Source of the DNA: Eubacteriaceae bacterium
GTDB lineage: Bacteria > Bacillota > Clostridia > Lachnospirales > Lachnospiraceae
NCBI GenBank assembly: GCA_910575665.1
Contig: CAJTFB010000026.1
Span: 1-58,900, forward strand
Reading direction: 5' to 3'
DNA: 58,900 nucleotides
Positions 26,660 to 35,578 of the stretch are shown here, piece by piece (the first letter of the stretch is position 1; each line of letters starts with the position of its first letter). Made by a program: the position numbers and the translations under genes. The notes under the pieces are model-generated. The model saw only the letters and a list, made by a program, of their open reading frames with translations, did not search any database and had not been told where the DNA came from.

Positions 26660-28120
26660 TCACCTTCTGTTCCGAATCACTTTGATAAAATTCTTAAGAA
26701 TATCTATTATATAACGGAACTGACTCACTCGAAAAGCCAGAGATAATATAATGTAGCTGGCTGCTCCTGATACAACCTGTAAAACAATACTTACCAGATC
26801 CGGTACGGGCAGCCTTCCCACCCCATATACACAAATTCCCATCGCAGCAGCCAGCAGAATGGAAGGGATGAGATCCACCAACTGTTCCCGGTAGGTATAT
26901 CTAAGATATTTACGATTTGGAGTAGAATTTACCAGTGCCGCAAAAAAGGTAACAAACATCGCCGTCACTGCAATTGCCATAACTCCCTGGTACATCACGG
27001 CGACGATCATCACGATGCCAAATAATTTTTTAACGATCTCCATGATCAAATAAGTTCTTCCCTTCCCCATCGCCTTCACCGCCTGAACATTCGCTGTCTG
27101 CACCGGCTCCAGGGCAAACTGGATACAGGCGATCTGCATATAGGGAACACAGGGAAGCCATTTCTCCGTAAACATCAGACGCACAATCGGCTCTGACATG
27201 ACCAACAAACCGATCATCAGAGGCCACATGATATAGGAACTCACCCGTATGGAGAGGCGCACCATTTCCTTTAATTTTCCAGTATCATCCTGTTTTAACG
27301 TCATCGCCGGAAACAGCACGGAACTCACCGATGAATTTATATTTGTGACGATGAGGCTCGGCAATTTCCCTCCCTGGTTATAAAAGGCCAGATCTTTTTC
27401 CGTGTACACCTTCCCAATAATTAGGCTGCGTATCTGTTTATACGACGTGTGAATCAGCTCGGATGCCAACATCTTCCACCCAAAACCGAACAGATACTTC
27501 ATCCGCCCCAGAGAAAATCTCCATACGGGGCGCCACCGGACAGTAAACCAGAGCACCACCGTATCCATCGTAGAATTGAACAGGTACTGTGCAACCAGAG
27601 CCCAGGCGCCAAAGCCTGTATATGCCATCACAATCCCCACAACCGCCGATCCCACAGTTCCGATCAATGTAGAGAAAAAAAATCGCTTAAACAGCATTTT
27701 TTTCTGCACATAGGCATGCTGAACCGAATTCACCCCGGCCAGCGGCAATTTAAGTGCCATCACCCGGAGTACCGGTGTCAGAATTTCTTTATCATAAAAT
27801 CCAGCTACTGCCGGGGCACCCAAAAATACGATAATATAAAGCACCCAGGACATCACAATGCTAAAATAAAAGACAGAGGAAAAATCCACTTCGTCCGCGT
27901 CCTTTTTCTGAACAAGCGCCGCCCCGAAACCGCTGGACACAAACACATTTGCTATATCTATAAATATGGTGATCAGTGCAATAACCCCATAATCGGATGG
28001 CAGCAACAGCCTCGCCAGAATGATAGAAACGAGAAAGGACACCGCTTGAGCCCCAATCCTCTCTCCAAATTTCCAGATCAGCCCGGAAAATACTTTTCTT
28101 TGTAATCCACCTTCACTCAT
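26660..28120 (-). CDS. Polysaccharide flippase (Wzx/MOP family)
   Basis: 486 residues with about 12-14 hydrophobic segments, matching the lipopolysaccharide/teichuronic-type flippases of the MOP exporter superfamily. The N terminus (GLIWKFGERIGAQAVSF, LARLLLPSDYG) is characteristic. It would flip a lipid-linked glycan across the membrane. Glycosyltransferases are missing around it, so its substrate is made elsewhere. The partner LicD gene follows directly. The ribosome site AGAGGAC lies inside the end of a short upstream frame (28127-28279). Confidence 0.9.
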   Translation of the reverse strand: MSEGGLQRKVFSGLIWKFGERIGAQAVSFLVSIILARLLLPSDYGVIALITIFIDIANVFVSSGFGAALVQKKDADEVDFSSVFYFSIVMSWVLYIIVFLGAPAVAGFYDKEILTPVLRVMALKLPLAGVNSVQHAYVQKKMLFKRFFFSTLIGTVGSAVVGIVMAYTGFGAWALVAQYLFNSTMDTVVLWFTVRWRPVWRFSLGRMKYLFGFGWKMLASELIHTSYKQIRSLIIGKVYTEKDLAFYNQGGKLPSLIVTNINSSVSSVLFPAMTLKQDDTGKLKEMVRLSIRVSSYIMWPLMIGLLVMSEPIVRLMFTEKWLPCVPYMQIACIQFALEPVQTANVQAVKAMGKGRTYLIMEIVKKLFGIVMIVAVMYQGVMAIAVTAMFVTFFAALVNSTPNRKYLRYTYREQLVDLIPSILLAAAMGICVYGVGRLPVPDLVSIVLQVVSGAASYIILSLAFRVSQFRYIIDILKNFIKVIRNRR

Positions 28121-28126
28121 TTTCTT

Positions 28127-28279
28127 TTAGTCCTCTTCTTTTTTTGATAAAAGTTCGTTTTCAAATTCAACGAAAGAATTTACTTTAACCGCCAATTTAA
28201 GCCACCTGACAATAACCTCTGTGTCGGTTTCACTTCGTACTCCCTTATTATAATTCTTTTTTCCCACCATGTAAAGCAT
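28127..28279 (-). CDS. Possible 50-codon ORF upstream of the flippase gene
   Basis: An open frame of 50 residues ends six bases before the flippase ATG. Its C-terminal part (SETDTEVIVRWLKLAVKV, then FVEFENELLSKKEED) has the look of a real charged helical protein, and its end supplies the flippase ribosome site, allowing coupling. Against it, there is no clear ribosome site at either ATG (28279 or 28270), and a consensus promoter overlaps the first codons. I do not recognise a family. It may be a small protein, the tail of a lost gene, or chance. Confidence 0.35.
   Translation of the reverse strand: MLYMVGKKNYNKGVRSETDTEVIVRWLKLAVKVNSFVEFENELLSKKEED
28247..28275 (-). promoter_or_regulatory. 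Sigma-A promoter for flippase-licD
   Basis: Minus strand TTTACA, 17-base spacer, TATAAT, about 130 bases before the flippase start. If it is used, the overlapping short frame (28127-28279) would not be translated from this transcript. Confidence 0.6.
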
Positions 28280-28360
28280 TTTAACTCAAAAGTATAATAT
28301 TATTTTCTATGGAAATTTTGATTTGCAGAAAAGTAACTACGCACCCGAAAAAAAAGAAAT

Positions 28361-28391
28361 CACATCAATCCGAAGAATTCAGATTGATGTG
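28361..28391 (-). terminator. Intrinsic terminator after the YoaK-family gene
   Basis: CACATCAATC/GATTGATGTG is a perfect 10-bp stem. On the minus strand it is followed by ATTTCTTTTTTTT. It lies about 75 bases after the DUF1275 gene. The rest of 28280-28460 shows no gene. Confidence 0.85.
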
Positions 28392-28466
28392 ATTGTAGCA
28401 TACTTTTATAAAGTCGTCAACGAAAAAATATTACTCCTTGTGCTTCCTCAACTTCGCGCCGTCGAA

Positions 28467-29126
28467 CTACCTTTGCCTTTTGCCATGCAGCATAACAAAA
28501 GCAATACACAAAATCCCAGAACACATCAAAATTGATTTTTCCTGCAGCCACAGAATTACGATGCTTCCCATGACAGCTCCCAGCATAAAACAGCCGATGA
28601 TCCCATAGTAGAGCAGACTCTTTCTCAGTCGGGATCGATCTTTTTTAAAGATGTATTCACAAAGATTCTGTGTCCCACTTCTCAAATTTCCAATACACAT
28701 TGTAGTGGCAATCCCATTGTCGTGTATTTTCCGAAAACTTTCTACCTGTATCCCACAGGTAAGGGATATAATACTGTTTGCCAGCAAATTATAACGGAAG
28801 GGAATAAATGCCACACCAAGAAGCAGCATCGCCTCAATTAGTAGGGAACATTGTCTCCAGTGCAGACTGCTCTGCCGGTCATCCATCCGATAACGCAAAA
28901 TATCCGCTACTATAATGCCTATGGTAAAGGCAGCTACTGGACAAAGATATTGAAATGCCCCAGACACATCTCCCTGGGAAAGATGAATTCCCAGCAAAAG
29001 CATATTTCCTGTCTGGGCATTGGCAAATACGTGATCCCGGCAGAGATAAGAATAGGCATCCATAAAACCACCAGAAACAGCCAATATAATACCAACCCGC
29101 AGTGTCTCTGACATCTGACGGCTCAT
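28467..29126 (-). CDS. YoaK/DUF1275 family membrane protein
   Basis: 219 residues with about six membrane spans, matching the YoaK (DUF1275) family. Typical features are the N-terminal GGFMDAYSYL, NAQTGNMLLLG near residue 40, and IQVESFRKI before the second half. No function is established for the family. The start at 29126 is preferred because AGGGGGA lies six bases upstream; the ATG at 29144 would overlap that site. It has its own terminator at 28361. Confidence 0.88.
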   Translation of the reverse strand: MSRQMSETLRVGIILAVSGGFMDAYSYLCRDHVFANAQTGNMLLLGIHLSQGDVSGAFQYLCPVAAFTIGIIVADILRYRMDDRQSSLHWRQCSLLIEAMLLLGVAFIPFRYNLLANSIISLTCGIQVESFRKIHDNGIATTMCIGNLRSGTQNLCEYIFKKDRSRLRKSLLYYGIIGCFMLGAVMGSIVILWLQEKSILMCSGILCIAFVMLHGKRQR

Positions 29127-29194
29127 GTTCATTCCCCCTGACATAGCTCAACGGTGCAGGACGAAAAAGAGTTCAGATTCTCACCATTGATCTA

Positions 29195-29254
29195 AGATTA
29201 ACTGTAAAAGTTTTAATCTGTGACTTGAGAAAAATCCGGGGTGCGATCCCCGGA
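29195..29254. terminator. Tandem hairpins, bidirectional terminator
   Basis: AGATTAA/TTAATCT (29195-29219) is followed by TCCGGGG/CCCCGGA (29235-29254). The second stem has CTTCTTTTT after it on the plus strand and TTTTTCTC after it on the minus strand. It ends the Cys-rich gene at 29267 on the minus strand. No plus-strand gene ends here. Confidence 0.7.
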
Positions 29255-29266
29255 CTTCTTTTTGAA

Positions 29267-29707
29267 CTAGCTCATATAAATATCTGCAATCCGCCCCGCA
29301 CTCTCTGGAGAGATTGCTTTGAGATACATCAAATACTGCAGTGCACTTCCTTCGTAGGAATGGATATCTCCCAAAAGACCAACTTCATAACAATTTCGTA
29401 TCACATTTATGATACAGTTTTCTGTATGGTCCTCTTTGCAATCCTTGCATTCTTTCAAAATATGCGCGATGGCTGTTTCCAGTTTATGTGGATCATATAC
29501 CTTAAAATCGGTGGTGGGAATCCTACTCGTGCCCTCAGTAACCTCTTTTTTCGGCTCCCTTTGATAGTCTTTGATACACTTTTTGGCATAACCGATGGTA
29601 CATGCTTCCTCCTGGCACTGGTCGCAAAATTCTCCCTCCATGCAGCAGTCCAGCAGATCTTCCCAAACCAGATCCGCATTCATTCCTTTTTTGTGTTCCT
29701 CTGACAT
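29267..29707 (-). CDS. Conserved-looking Cys-rich protein of unknown function
   Basis: 146 residues. Two cysteine clusters suggest metal or Fe-S binding: CC and FCDQC with further Cys in the first 50 residues, then ECKDCKED, ENC and RNC in the middle. The C-terminal 35 residues are Cys-free and helical. No signal peptide or membrane segment is present. The start at 29707 follows TGGAGGATTAGT; a longer frame from 29740 lacks a ribosome site. I do not recognise the family. A perfect 8-bp palindrome at 29747-29768 lies in its 5' region. Confidence 0.7.
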   Translation of the reverse strand: MSEEHKKGMNADLVWEDLLDCCMEGEFCDQCQEEACTIGYAKKCIKDYQREPKKEVTEGTSRIPTTDFKVYDPHKLETAIAHILKECKDCKEDHTENCIINVIRNCYEVGLLGDIHSYEGSALQYLMYLKAISPESAGRIADIYMS

Positions 29708-29746
29708 ACTAATCCTCCATTCTGATCCATATGTATACATTTGAAT

Positions 29747-29768
29747 TCAGGCAAATCTTCTTGCCTGA
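29747..29768. promoter_or_regulatory. Palindrome upstream of the Cys-rich gene
   Basis: TCAGGCAA, 6 bases, TTGCCTGA. Perfect arms, 40 bases before the Cys-rich start and 80 bases before the solute-binding protein promoter. It may be an operator or a leader hairpin. Confidence 0.4.
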
Positions 29769-29848
29769 TTTATTCTTGACCTTCAGATAGTATATCATAA
29801 CGCTAATTATTTTTCTACTTTTCTTTTAATTAAATCAATAAGTAAATA

Positions 29849-29877
29849 TTGTAAACTTTCTATAAAAATGCTATAAT
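29849..29877 (+). promoter_or_regulatory. Sigma-A promoter of the solute-binding protein/chemoreceptor operon
   Basis: TTGTAA, 17-base spacer, TATAAT, about 36 bases before the ATG at 29913. Confidence 0.75.
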
Positions 29878-29912
29878 AACCACGCAAAAACTAAGGAACG
29901 AGGTGTTGTCAT

Positions 29913-31154
29913 ATGAAGAAACAAATTTACATACTATTTATGGCAGTCCTATGTGCCATATCATTGATTGGCTGCGGAAAAGACAATAAACAGTCTAAAA
30001 ACAGTATGAAAAAAGCAGAATCCAGGACAATCAATCTGGTAGTCTGGGGATCAAAAGAAGATGAAGCACTTATGAAACAAATTATTGAGAGCTTCCAGAC
30101 GAAGTATAAGGATCAGGCAGATTTTCATATCACATTTGCAGCCCAAGGCGAATCTAACTGCAAGGATGTGCTTATCGCTGAGTTAGAAAAAGGTGCAGAT
30201 GTATTTACCTTCGCGGATGATCAGCTGAACGCTTTGGCAGCAGCCGGTGCGCTTCTCCCTATTGAAAATGCGGATAAGATCAAACAGGAACATCTGCCAA
30301 GGGCGGTAGAAGCAGCTTCTGTTGGAGATACTTTGTACGCCTATCCACTAACAGCAGATAATGGATACTTCTTATATTATAATAAAAAATATTTCACTCC
30401 AAAAGATGTAGAGTCCTTAGACAATATGATGAAAATAGCCAAAAAAAATAAAAAGCATATTACCATGGACTGGTCTTCTGCATGGTATGTTTACTCTTTT
30501 TTTGGCAATACCGGATTAGAAATAGGATTGAATGAAGATGGAATTACCAACTACTGTACCTGGAACAAAAAAGGTGCGGATGTGAACGGTGTGGATGTAG
30601 CAGAAGCCATGCTGAATATTGCCCGCCATCCAGGCTTTACCACTCGAAAGGATGAAGATTTCTTGACCGGTGTTGAGAACGGCTCTGTGATCGCAGGCAT
30701 AAGCGGAGTATGGAATTCTGTTGCTGTCACAAAGATCTGGGGCAAAAACACTGGAGCCGCCAAGCTTCCTACCTATACCTGTGACGGCCGGCAGATACAG
30801 ATGGCCTCTTTTTCAGGCTGCAAACTGATTGGTGTGAATGCCTATTCTAAAAATCACAAATGGGCTTCCATGCTCGCAGAATGGATTACCAACGAAGAAA
30901 ATCAAAAGCTCCGATTTGAAATACGTGGACAGGGTCCTTCTAACAAGAAGACAGCTGCCTCCGCAGAAATTCAGAATTCACCAGCCATTGCTGCATTACT
31001 GGAACAAACTGAATTTTCGCATCTTCAGCGGGTGGGCGGAAAATTCTGGGAACCAGTAGCCTCTTTTGCAAAAAATATTTCAAAAGGAAATCCAAAGAAT
31101 GAAAATCTGCAAAAACAGCTGGATAAAATGGTAGAAGATGTTACTGCCAGGTAA
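29913..31154 (+). CDS. Extracellular solute-binding lipoprotein (family 1-like)
   Basis: 413 residues. The lipoprotein signal peptide ends in LIGC, with the lipidated Cys at residue 21. The mature part resembles family-1 (maltose/oligosaccharide type) binding proteins: INLVVWGSKED, ADVFTFADDQLNALAAAGALLPIE, the hinge segment YAYPLTADNGYFLYYNKKYF, and a C-terminal segment SKNHKWASMLAEWITNEENQ. No permease or ATPase gene is present; a chemoreceptor gene follows 16 bases later. It therefore probably acts as a ligand-binding sensor for the receptor, or serves a transporter encoded elsewhere. The locus is more A-rich than its neighbours. Confidence 0.88.
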   Translation: MKKQIYILFMAVLCAISLIGCGKDNKQSKNSMKKAESRTINLVVWGSKEDEALMKQIIESFQTKYKDQADFHITFAAQGESNCKDVLIAELEKGADVFTFADDQLNALAAAGALLPIENADKIKQEHLPRAVEAASVGDTLYAYPLTADNGYFLYYNKKYFTPKDVESLDNMMKIAKKNKKHITMDWSSAWYVYSFFGNTGLEIGLNEDGITNYCTWNKKGADVNGVDVAEAMLNIARHPGFTTRKDEDFLTGVENGSVIAGISGVWNSVAVTKIWGKNTGAAKLPTYTCDGRQIQMASFSGCKLIGVNAYSKNHKWASMLAEWITNEENQKLRFEIRGQGPSNKKTAASAEIQNSPAIAALLEQTEFSHLQRVGGKFWEPVASFAKNISKGNPKNENLQKQLDKMVEDVTAR

Positions 31155-31170
31155 AAAAGGAGGATAAGAA

Positions 31171-32757
31171 ATGAAAAACAAGCTTAAAATTCAACACCGC
31201 TTAATTCTGCCCATCGTCCTGCTGGGAGTTGTGGCTCTGATCTCAAATGTCCTGGCGGTTTTTAATATCAATAATGTCAATGCCAATGCTGCAAATATTG
31301 TTGATAATTATATGGTCGGCACAACAAAACTTGATGAGATCCGCCGTTCCATCTCAAACACTCATAAGATGGCGCTATCCCATATCATCGCTGAAGATTA
31401 CAACACCATGATTACTGTTGTAACTCAAATGAAACAAGAAGAAAAAAATCTAAACCAAAAGCTTAAAGAATATAAAAGTTATGTTACGGCGGCAGAGGAT
31501 AAAACATATCAGGAACTGTTGAAAAATTATGAAGCTTTCAAACACGCCCTGGTTTATCTTATTTGTGCCAGTGCAGACAGCAAAACACAGGATGCTTATG
31601 CCTATGCCAATGGAGATGTAGCGGATTTTGGTAATGCCATTGAGAGCAATATTAACAAACTGGAGTCCTCAATTAAGGCTCAGACAACAACTGCCAGAAA
31701 TACGCTTTCAAGAGTTTATATAACTTCTCTTACCATCAGTGTTATTTCTATAATGATAGGTCTTATATTGGTATTAGCCTCTATCAGCATCATTATGAAG
31801 TATGTTATCAAACCATTTAAAAGTATTCTATATACGCTTCAAGGAAGTTCTGACCGTATCAACAATGTGGTAAGTGAAGTGTTAAAACGAGCGAAAACCT
31901 CTAATAAAAGCACAAAAGACCTCTCTTCTTTGACAGGGGCGTTATCTGCTGCCATTCAAAAAGTAGCAAGTAATGCCTCCATCATTAACAGCAGCGCAGC
32001 AGACATTAAGCGTGATGTCAATGATACCGCTGAAGAATGCGGTGCAATCACCAAATATTCCATTGCGATGAAAGCACGGGCAAAGGATATGGAACAATCT
32101 GCCCAAACAAACATGGAAATCATGAGAGCAAAAGTTTCAAACATTTTAACAGTATTGAATGAAGCGATCGAAGACAGCCGGAGTGTTGACCAGGTCAATC
32201 TCCTCACCAAAGATATCCTGCAGATTTCCGCTTCCACCAACATAATTGCTCTAAACGCTTCGGTAGAAGCTGCCCGCGTTGGAGCTGCCGGCAAAGGCTT
32301 TGCAGTAGTAGCGGAAGAAATCCGCCAGCTTGCAGATTCCTGTGGAGAAACTGCCAACCGCATTCAGGAAGTCAATAAAATTGTCACCAGTGCAGTACAT
32401 AATCTTTCTAAGCACTCCCAGGACCTGGTGGATTATTTGAGTGAATCCATTCTGGCAGAATTTCAGGAGTTTGTTAATTCTGGGAAACAGTACAAAGATG
32501 ATGCCGCTTACATTGAACAAGCTATGGACGAATTTCAGAATCGAACCGACCGGCTAAAGCAATCCATGATTGAGATTGCTGACTCCATTGAAAGTATTAC
32601 GAAAGCTATTGATGATGGCGCTGCTGGTATCACAGGAGCCGCAGACAGCACCCAAAGCCTGGCGGCTGATATGGCAGATATCTCAAATCGTATGGATATG
32701 AATCAGGAAATTGTAGAAGAACTTCAAAAGCAAACAAAGATTTTTGCTAATTTATAG
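31171..32757 (+). CDS. Methyl-accepting chemotaxis protein, 4HB-type sensor
   Basis: 528 residues. TM1 is at about 12-33, then an extracellular four-helix-bundle-like domain of about 150 residues (HKMALSHIIAEDYNTM), TM2 at about 184-212, and a cytoplasmic signalling coil. The tip reads SASTNIIALNASVEAARVGA, slightly unlike the usual [20 protein letters not shown]. Its segment LAEFQEFVNSGKQYKDDA resembles [18 protein letters not shown] of the receptor at 2702, so both belong to one subfamily. AGGAGG precedes the ATG. Pairing with the binding protein suggests indirect ligand sensing. A terminator follows. Confidence 0.92.
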   Translation: MKNKLKIQHRLILPIVLLGVVALISNVLAVFNINNVNANAANIVDNYMVGTTKLDEIRRSISNTHKMALSHIIAEDYNTMITVVTQMKQEEKNLNQKLKEYKSYVTAAEDKTYQELLKNYEAFKHALVYLICASADSKTQDAYAYANGDVADFGNAIESNINKLESSIKAQTTTARNTLSRVYITSLTISVISIMIGLILVLASISIIMKYVIKPFKSILYTLQGSSDRINNVVSEVLKRAKTSNKSTKDLSSLTGALSAAIQKVASNASIINSSAADIKRDVNDTAEECGAITKYSIAMKARAKDMEQSAQTNMEIMRAKVSNILTVLNEAIEDSRSVDQVNLLTKDILQISASTNIIALNASVEAARVGAAGKGFAVVAEEIRQLADSCGETANRIQEVNKIVTSAVHNLSKHSQDLVDYLSESILAEFQEFVNSGKQYKDDAAYIEQAMDEFQNRTDRLKQSMIEIADSIESITKAIDDGAAGITGAADSTQSLAADMADISNRMDMNQEIVEELQKQTKIFANL

Positions 32758-32770
32758 GTTAAAATGAGCT

Positions 32771-32818
32771 AAGAGGGCGGACCAAAAGTCATGAAATGAC
32801 TTGAGGAACTGCCCTCTT
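32771..32818 (+). terminator. Terminator between convergent operons
   Basis: AAGAGGGC and GCCCTCTT bracket an inner AAGTCATGAAATGACTT hairpin. The stem lies between the chemoreceptor stop (plus) and the ABC exporter stop (minus). The flanking T-tract is short. Confidence 0.6.
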
Positions 32819-32829
32819 GTTTATGCCCC

Positions 32830-35007
32830 TTATCCCTGCATCTCCAGCTGTGCTTTTACCAGACGGTAGTAGATACCACCCTTTTTGATCAGCTCCTCAT
32901 GGGATCCCACTTCTGCTACCTGGTGCCCGTCGATCACGATCAGACGGTCCGCATTCTGCAGCGTCGACAGCCGGTGGGCGATGGCAAAGGTAGTCCGCCC
33001 CTCCGTAAGACGCTCCAGAGCTTTCTGGATCATAAATTCACTTTCTGTATCGAGACTCGCTGTGGCCTCGTCCAGAATGAGAAGTCTTGGCTCATTCAGG
33101 ATAGCGCGGGCGATGGCGATTCTCTGACGCTCTCCACCAGAGAGACTGTAGCCCTTTTCTCCCACATAAGTATTATAGCCATCTGGCGTCTTGCAGATAA
33201 AGTCATGGGCATTTGCCAGTTTTGCCGCCCGAACCACCTCTTCATAGCTGGCATCCGGTCTGGAAAAACGGATGTTGTTCAGAATTGTTCCGGAGAACAA
33301 AAAGGTCTCCTGCAGTACCACACCGATCTGGGAGTGGAATCGGTCCGACTTGATCTCTTTGATGTCGTGGCCGTCCACCAGAAGGTTTCCGTCGTCCACC
33401 TCATAGAGACGCATGATCAGATTGATCAACGTGGATTTTCCCGTTCCCGAAGCGCCGACGATGCCGATCATCTCTCCCTTATGGATCTTTAAGTTCAGAT
33501 CCTCCAGCACCGGCTGATAGGACTTATAGCCAAAGGTAGCGTGGCGGAATTCGATCTCTCCTTTCACTTCCAGCTCCACCGGATCTTCCACATCCTCGAT
33601 AAAAGGTTCCTGCGCCATCACGTCATTGATACGCTCAATGCTGCTGATGAGATTCATCAGATCCCTTGGCATACTGGTCATCCAGTTCAGGTACTGGTAC
33701 AGCAGCTGGGTGTAAGTAATAAACTGCAGCAGCTCACCGGTAGTCATCTCCCCCCGCAGCACATCCACGCCGCCGAAATAAACCACCAGAAATACACCGG
33801 CTCCCATCAAAAAGCTTACTCCGGGATTGAATACCGCCCAGAATACTTCATTTCTCGTCTGTACGTGGCAGAATTCCTCGGCGAGATGATTAAACTTAAC
33901 CTTCTCCGCCTCTTCTTTCCCATAGGACTTTACCACCCGCATTCCCGATATGACATCCTGCAGGTTGCTGTTGACATCATCGCTTTTTTTCCACTGCAGA
34001 TGAAACCGACGGTGAATATTTTTACGGAAAAGATAGGTGATCACTACCGCAAAAGGGATAAAAATAAAACTAAGCAGCGACAGCTTTACACTCAACGCCA
34101 GCATAAAGATAATATCACAGGCAAAGATAAAACACACCGTAAACATGTTGCAAAAGGTCCGCTCCATAAAATCACGAATCTTCCCTGTATCAAATACGAT
34201 GCGGTTCATCAGCTCTCCCGGACGTCTGTCATTGATAAAACTCAGGGAGAGGATCTGGATCTTGGCGAAAAGTTTTTCTCGCAGATCCTTGGCGATCTTC
34301 GCCCCCAAAACCGTACAATAATAACTTTTCAGTATATTTATCACCACGATCCCCACACTCAGGAAAAACATGATACCCAGACAGGTAAATGCCACTCCCA
34401 TGCCTCCACTGCCATTTGTAAGCACATCATCCACCAGGTGTTTCTGTACCTCCGGATTAAGGAGTGTCACTACTGCTGCCAGGATCATCAGAATGATGAT
34501 ACCCACAAAATTTTTCTTGTAGGGAGCTGACATCTTCAGGAAACTTCTCCAAAAACCGCCCTCCTTAGAACAATGGGGACAATATCTGGTACCTGGTATC
34601 GCCCGCCCGCAGTCAGGGCAGATCTTCTCATATTCGTTGCTGATAACCTCTTCCTCCCTGCCTGAGATCAGAATATTGATCCCTCGCGCCACATAGGAAT
34701 ACCGGGACAGATGTTTTGCCGAATACTGTACGATGTAGCGCTGTACTCCTTTGTGCTCCAGCACCAGAAGCCCGCAGCCGATCTTCGCCTCCGCCCTGGC
34801 ATTCCGGCACTCTGAAAGGCGAAGCTTTTCTCTCAGTTCCCCCTTCTGGATCACCCAGAGATGCTTTGTGCTGACTACCAGATAGGAATCCGGCAGCCAT
34901 TTGCTGTTCTCTGCCACATCAAAGGGAACGGTATAATAAATTCGTTCTCCCTGCTCCAACTGGATACAGGAAGCTGCCGATTCCGGCAGATCAAATTGTA
35001 ATATCAT
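32830..35007 (-). CDS. ABC exporter half with PH-like domain and zinc ribbon (DUF1854 system)
   Basis: 725 residues. The N-terminal ~115 residues form a beta-rich, PH-like domain (YLVVSTKHLWVIQKGEL). A zinc ribbon follows (CPDCG...CPHC, about 133-150). Then come six membrane spans of a type-I exporter and a nucleotide-binding domain with GASGTGKST, LSGGERQRIAIARA and LLILDEATASLD. The ATG at 35007 follows GGAGGATGTA; the annotated-length alternative at 35019 overlaps that site. It is the third gene of an ABC-DUF1854-ABC operon, probably the second half of a heterodimer. The extra N-terminal domains are unusual for exporters. The substrate is unknown. Confidence 0.9.
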   Translation of the reverse strand: MILQFDLPESAASCIQLEQGERIYYTVPFDVAENSKWLPDSYLVVSTKHLWVIQKGELREKLRLSECRNARAEAKIGCGLLVLEHKGVQRYIVQYSAKHLSRYSYVARGINILISGREEEVISNEYEKICPDCGRAIPGTRYCPHCSKEGGFWRSFLKMSAPYKKNFVGIIILMILAAVVTLLNPEVQKHLVDDVLTNGSGGMGVAFTCLGIMFFLSVGIVVINILKSYYCTVLGAKIAKDLREKLFAKIQILSLSFINDRRPGELMNRIVFDTGKIRDFMERTFCNMFTVCFIFACDIIFMLALSVKLSLLSFIFIPFAVVITYLFRKNIHRRFHLQWKKSDDVNSNLQDVISGMRVVKSYGKEEAEKVKFNHLAEEFCHVQTRNEVFWAVFNPGVSFLMGAGVFLVVYFGGVDVLRGEMTTGELLQFITYTQLLYQYLNWMTSMPRDLMNLISSIERINDVMAQEPFIEDVEDPVELEVKGEIEFRHATFGYKSYQPVLEDLNLKIHKGEMIGIVGASGTGKSTLINLIMRLYEVDDGNLLVDGHDIKEIKSDRFHSQIGVVLQETFLFSGTILNNIRFSRPDASYEEVVRAAKLANAHDFICKTPDGYNTYVGEKGYSLSGGERQRIAIARAILNEPRLLILDEATASLDTESEFMIQKALERLTEGRTTFAIAHRLSTLQNADRLIVIDGHQVAEVGSHEELIKKGGIYYRLVKAQLEMQG

Positions 35008-35034
35008 TACATCCTCCATTCAGAAACATAGAAT

Positions 35035-35577
35035 TTACAGAAACAGATCCAGCTTCCGCTGCTCCTTCTGAGTCAGCCGGAATACATCCGGTATCTCGAA
35101 CCGGTTTTCATCCAGATCCGTGATCAACAGTCTGCTGTCTGTCAGGCGCACCACGGCATTGCCCCCCATATTGATCGTAAACCGGCACTCTCCCCGGTCC
35201 GTCATCACATGAAAATATGCGTAGCCGTACTCGTCCTTGATGTCCATAATCTTCTGGATCACCGGCGTAAAATAGTGAAGGTTCAACTGCTGCTCCAACA
35301 TCTTTCTGGTATCTTTTGATACCTGTTTCATATCCGCAATCACGCCGATCTCCTTCGATCGTTCTTCCACTGTGCGGATGGAAATAAACTGATCCGGCTC
35401 GGTAAAGGGAAACAGGCGAATCACCTGCACACGATCCCATTTCTTCCCGTCATATTCCAGGCTGACAAATCCACCCTCTGTTCTCTGAAACACTGCATTT
35501 TCCTTTGTCAGATAGCGAAGCGCTGTCATTTCCTCGACTTCCTTCTCCATCTGCTCTATCTTAAATTCTTCTGCCAT
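35035..35577 (-). CDS. DUF1854 family protein
   Basis: 180 residues, predicted cytoplasmic. It matches DUF1854 in order: RLFPFTEPDQFISIR, EIGVIADMKQV, the HYFTPVIQKIMDIKDEYG segment, FHVMTDRGECRF and LLITDLDENRFEIPDV. The family is known chiefly as a companion of ABC exporters, including cyanophycin-associated loci in other bacteria; no cyanophycin gene is visible here. The ribosome site AGGAGAG is embedded in the last codons of the upstream ABC gene, and the start follows that stop directly, so translation is coupled. It may regulate the paired exporters or hand over substrate. Confidence 0.85.
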   Translation of the reverse strand: MAEEFKIEQMEKEVEEMTALRYLTKENAVFQRTEGGFVSLEYDGKKWDRVQVIRLFPFTEPDQFISIRTVEERSKEIGVIADMKQVSKDTRKMLEQQLNLHYFTPVIQKIMDIKDEYGYAYFHVMTDRGECRFTINMGGNAVVRLTDSRLLITDLDENRFEIPDVFRLTQKEQRKLDLFL

Positions 35578-35578
35578 T

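Noticed and set aside
33541-34530. 329-codon plus-strand frame across the ABC exporter gene
   Set aside because: Antisense shadow of an obvious exporter; His-rich low-complexity residues, no ribosome site.
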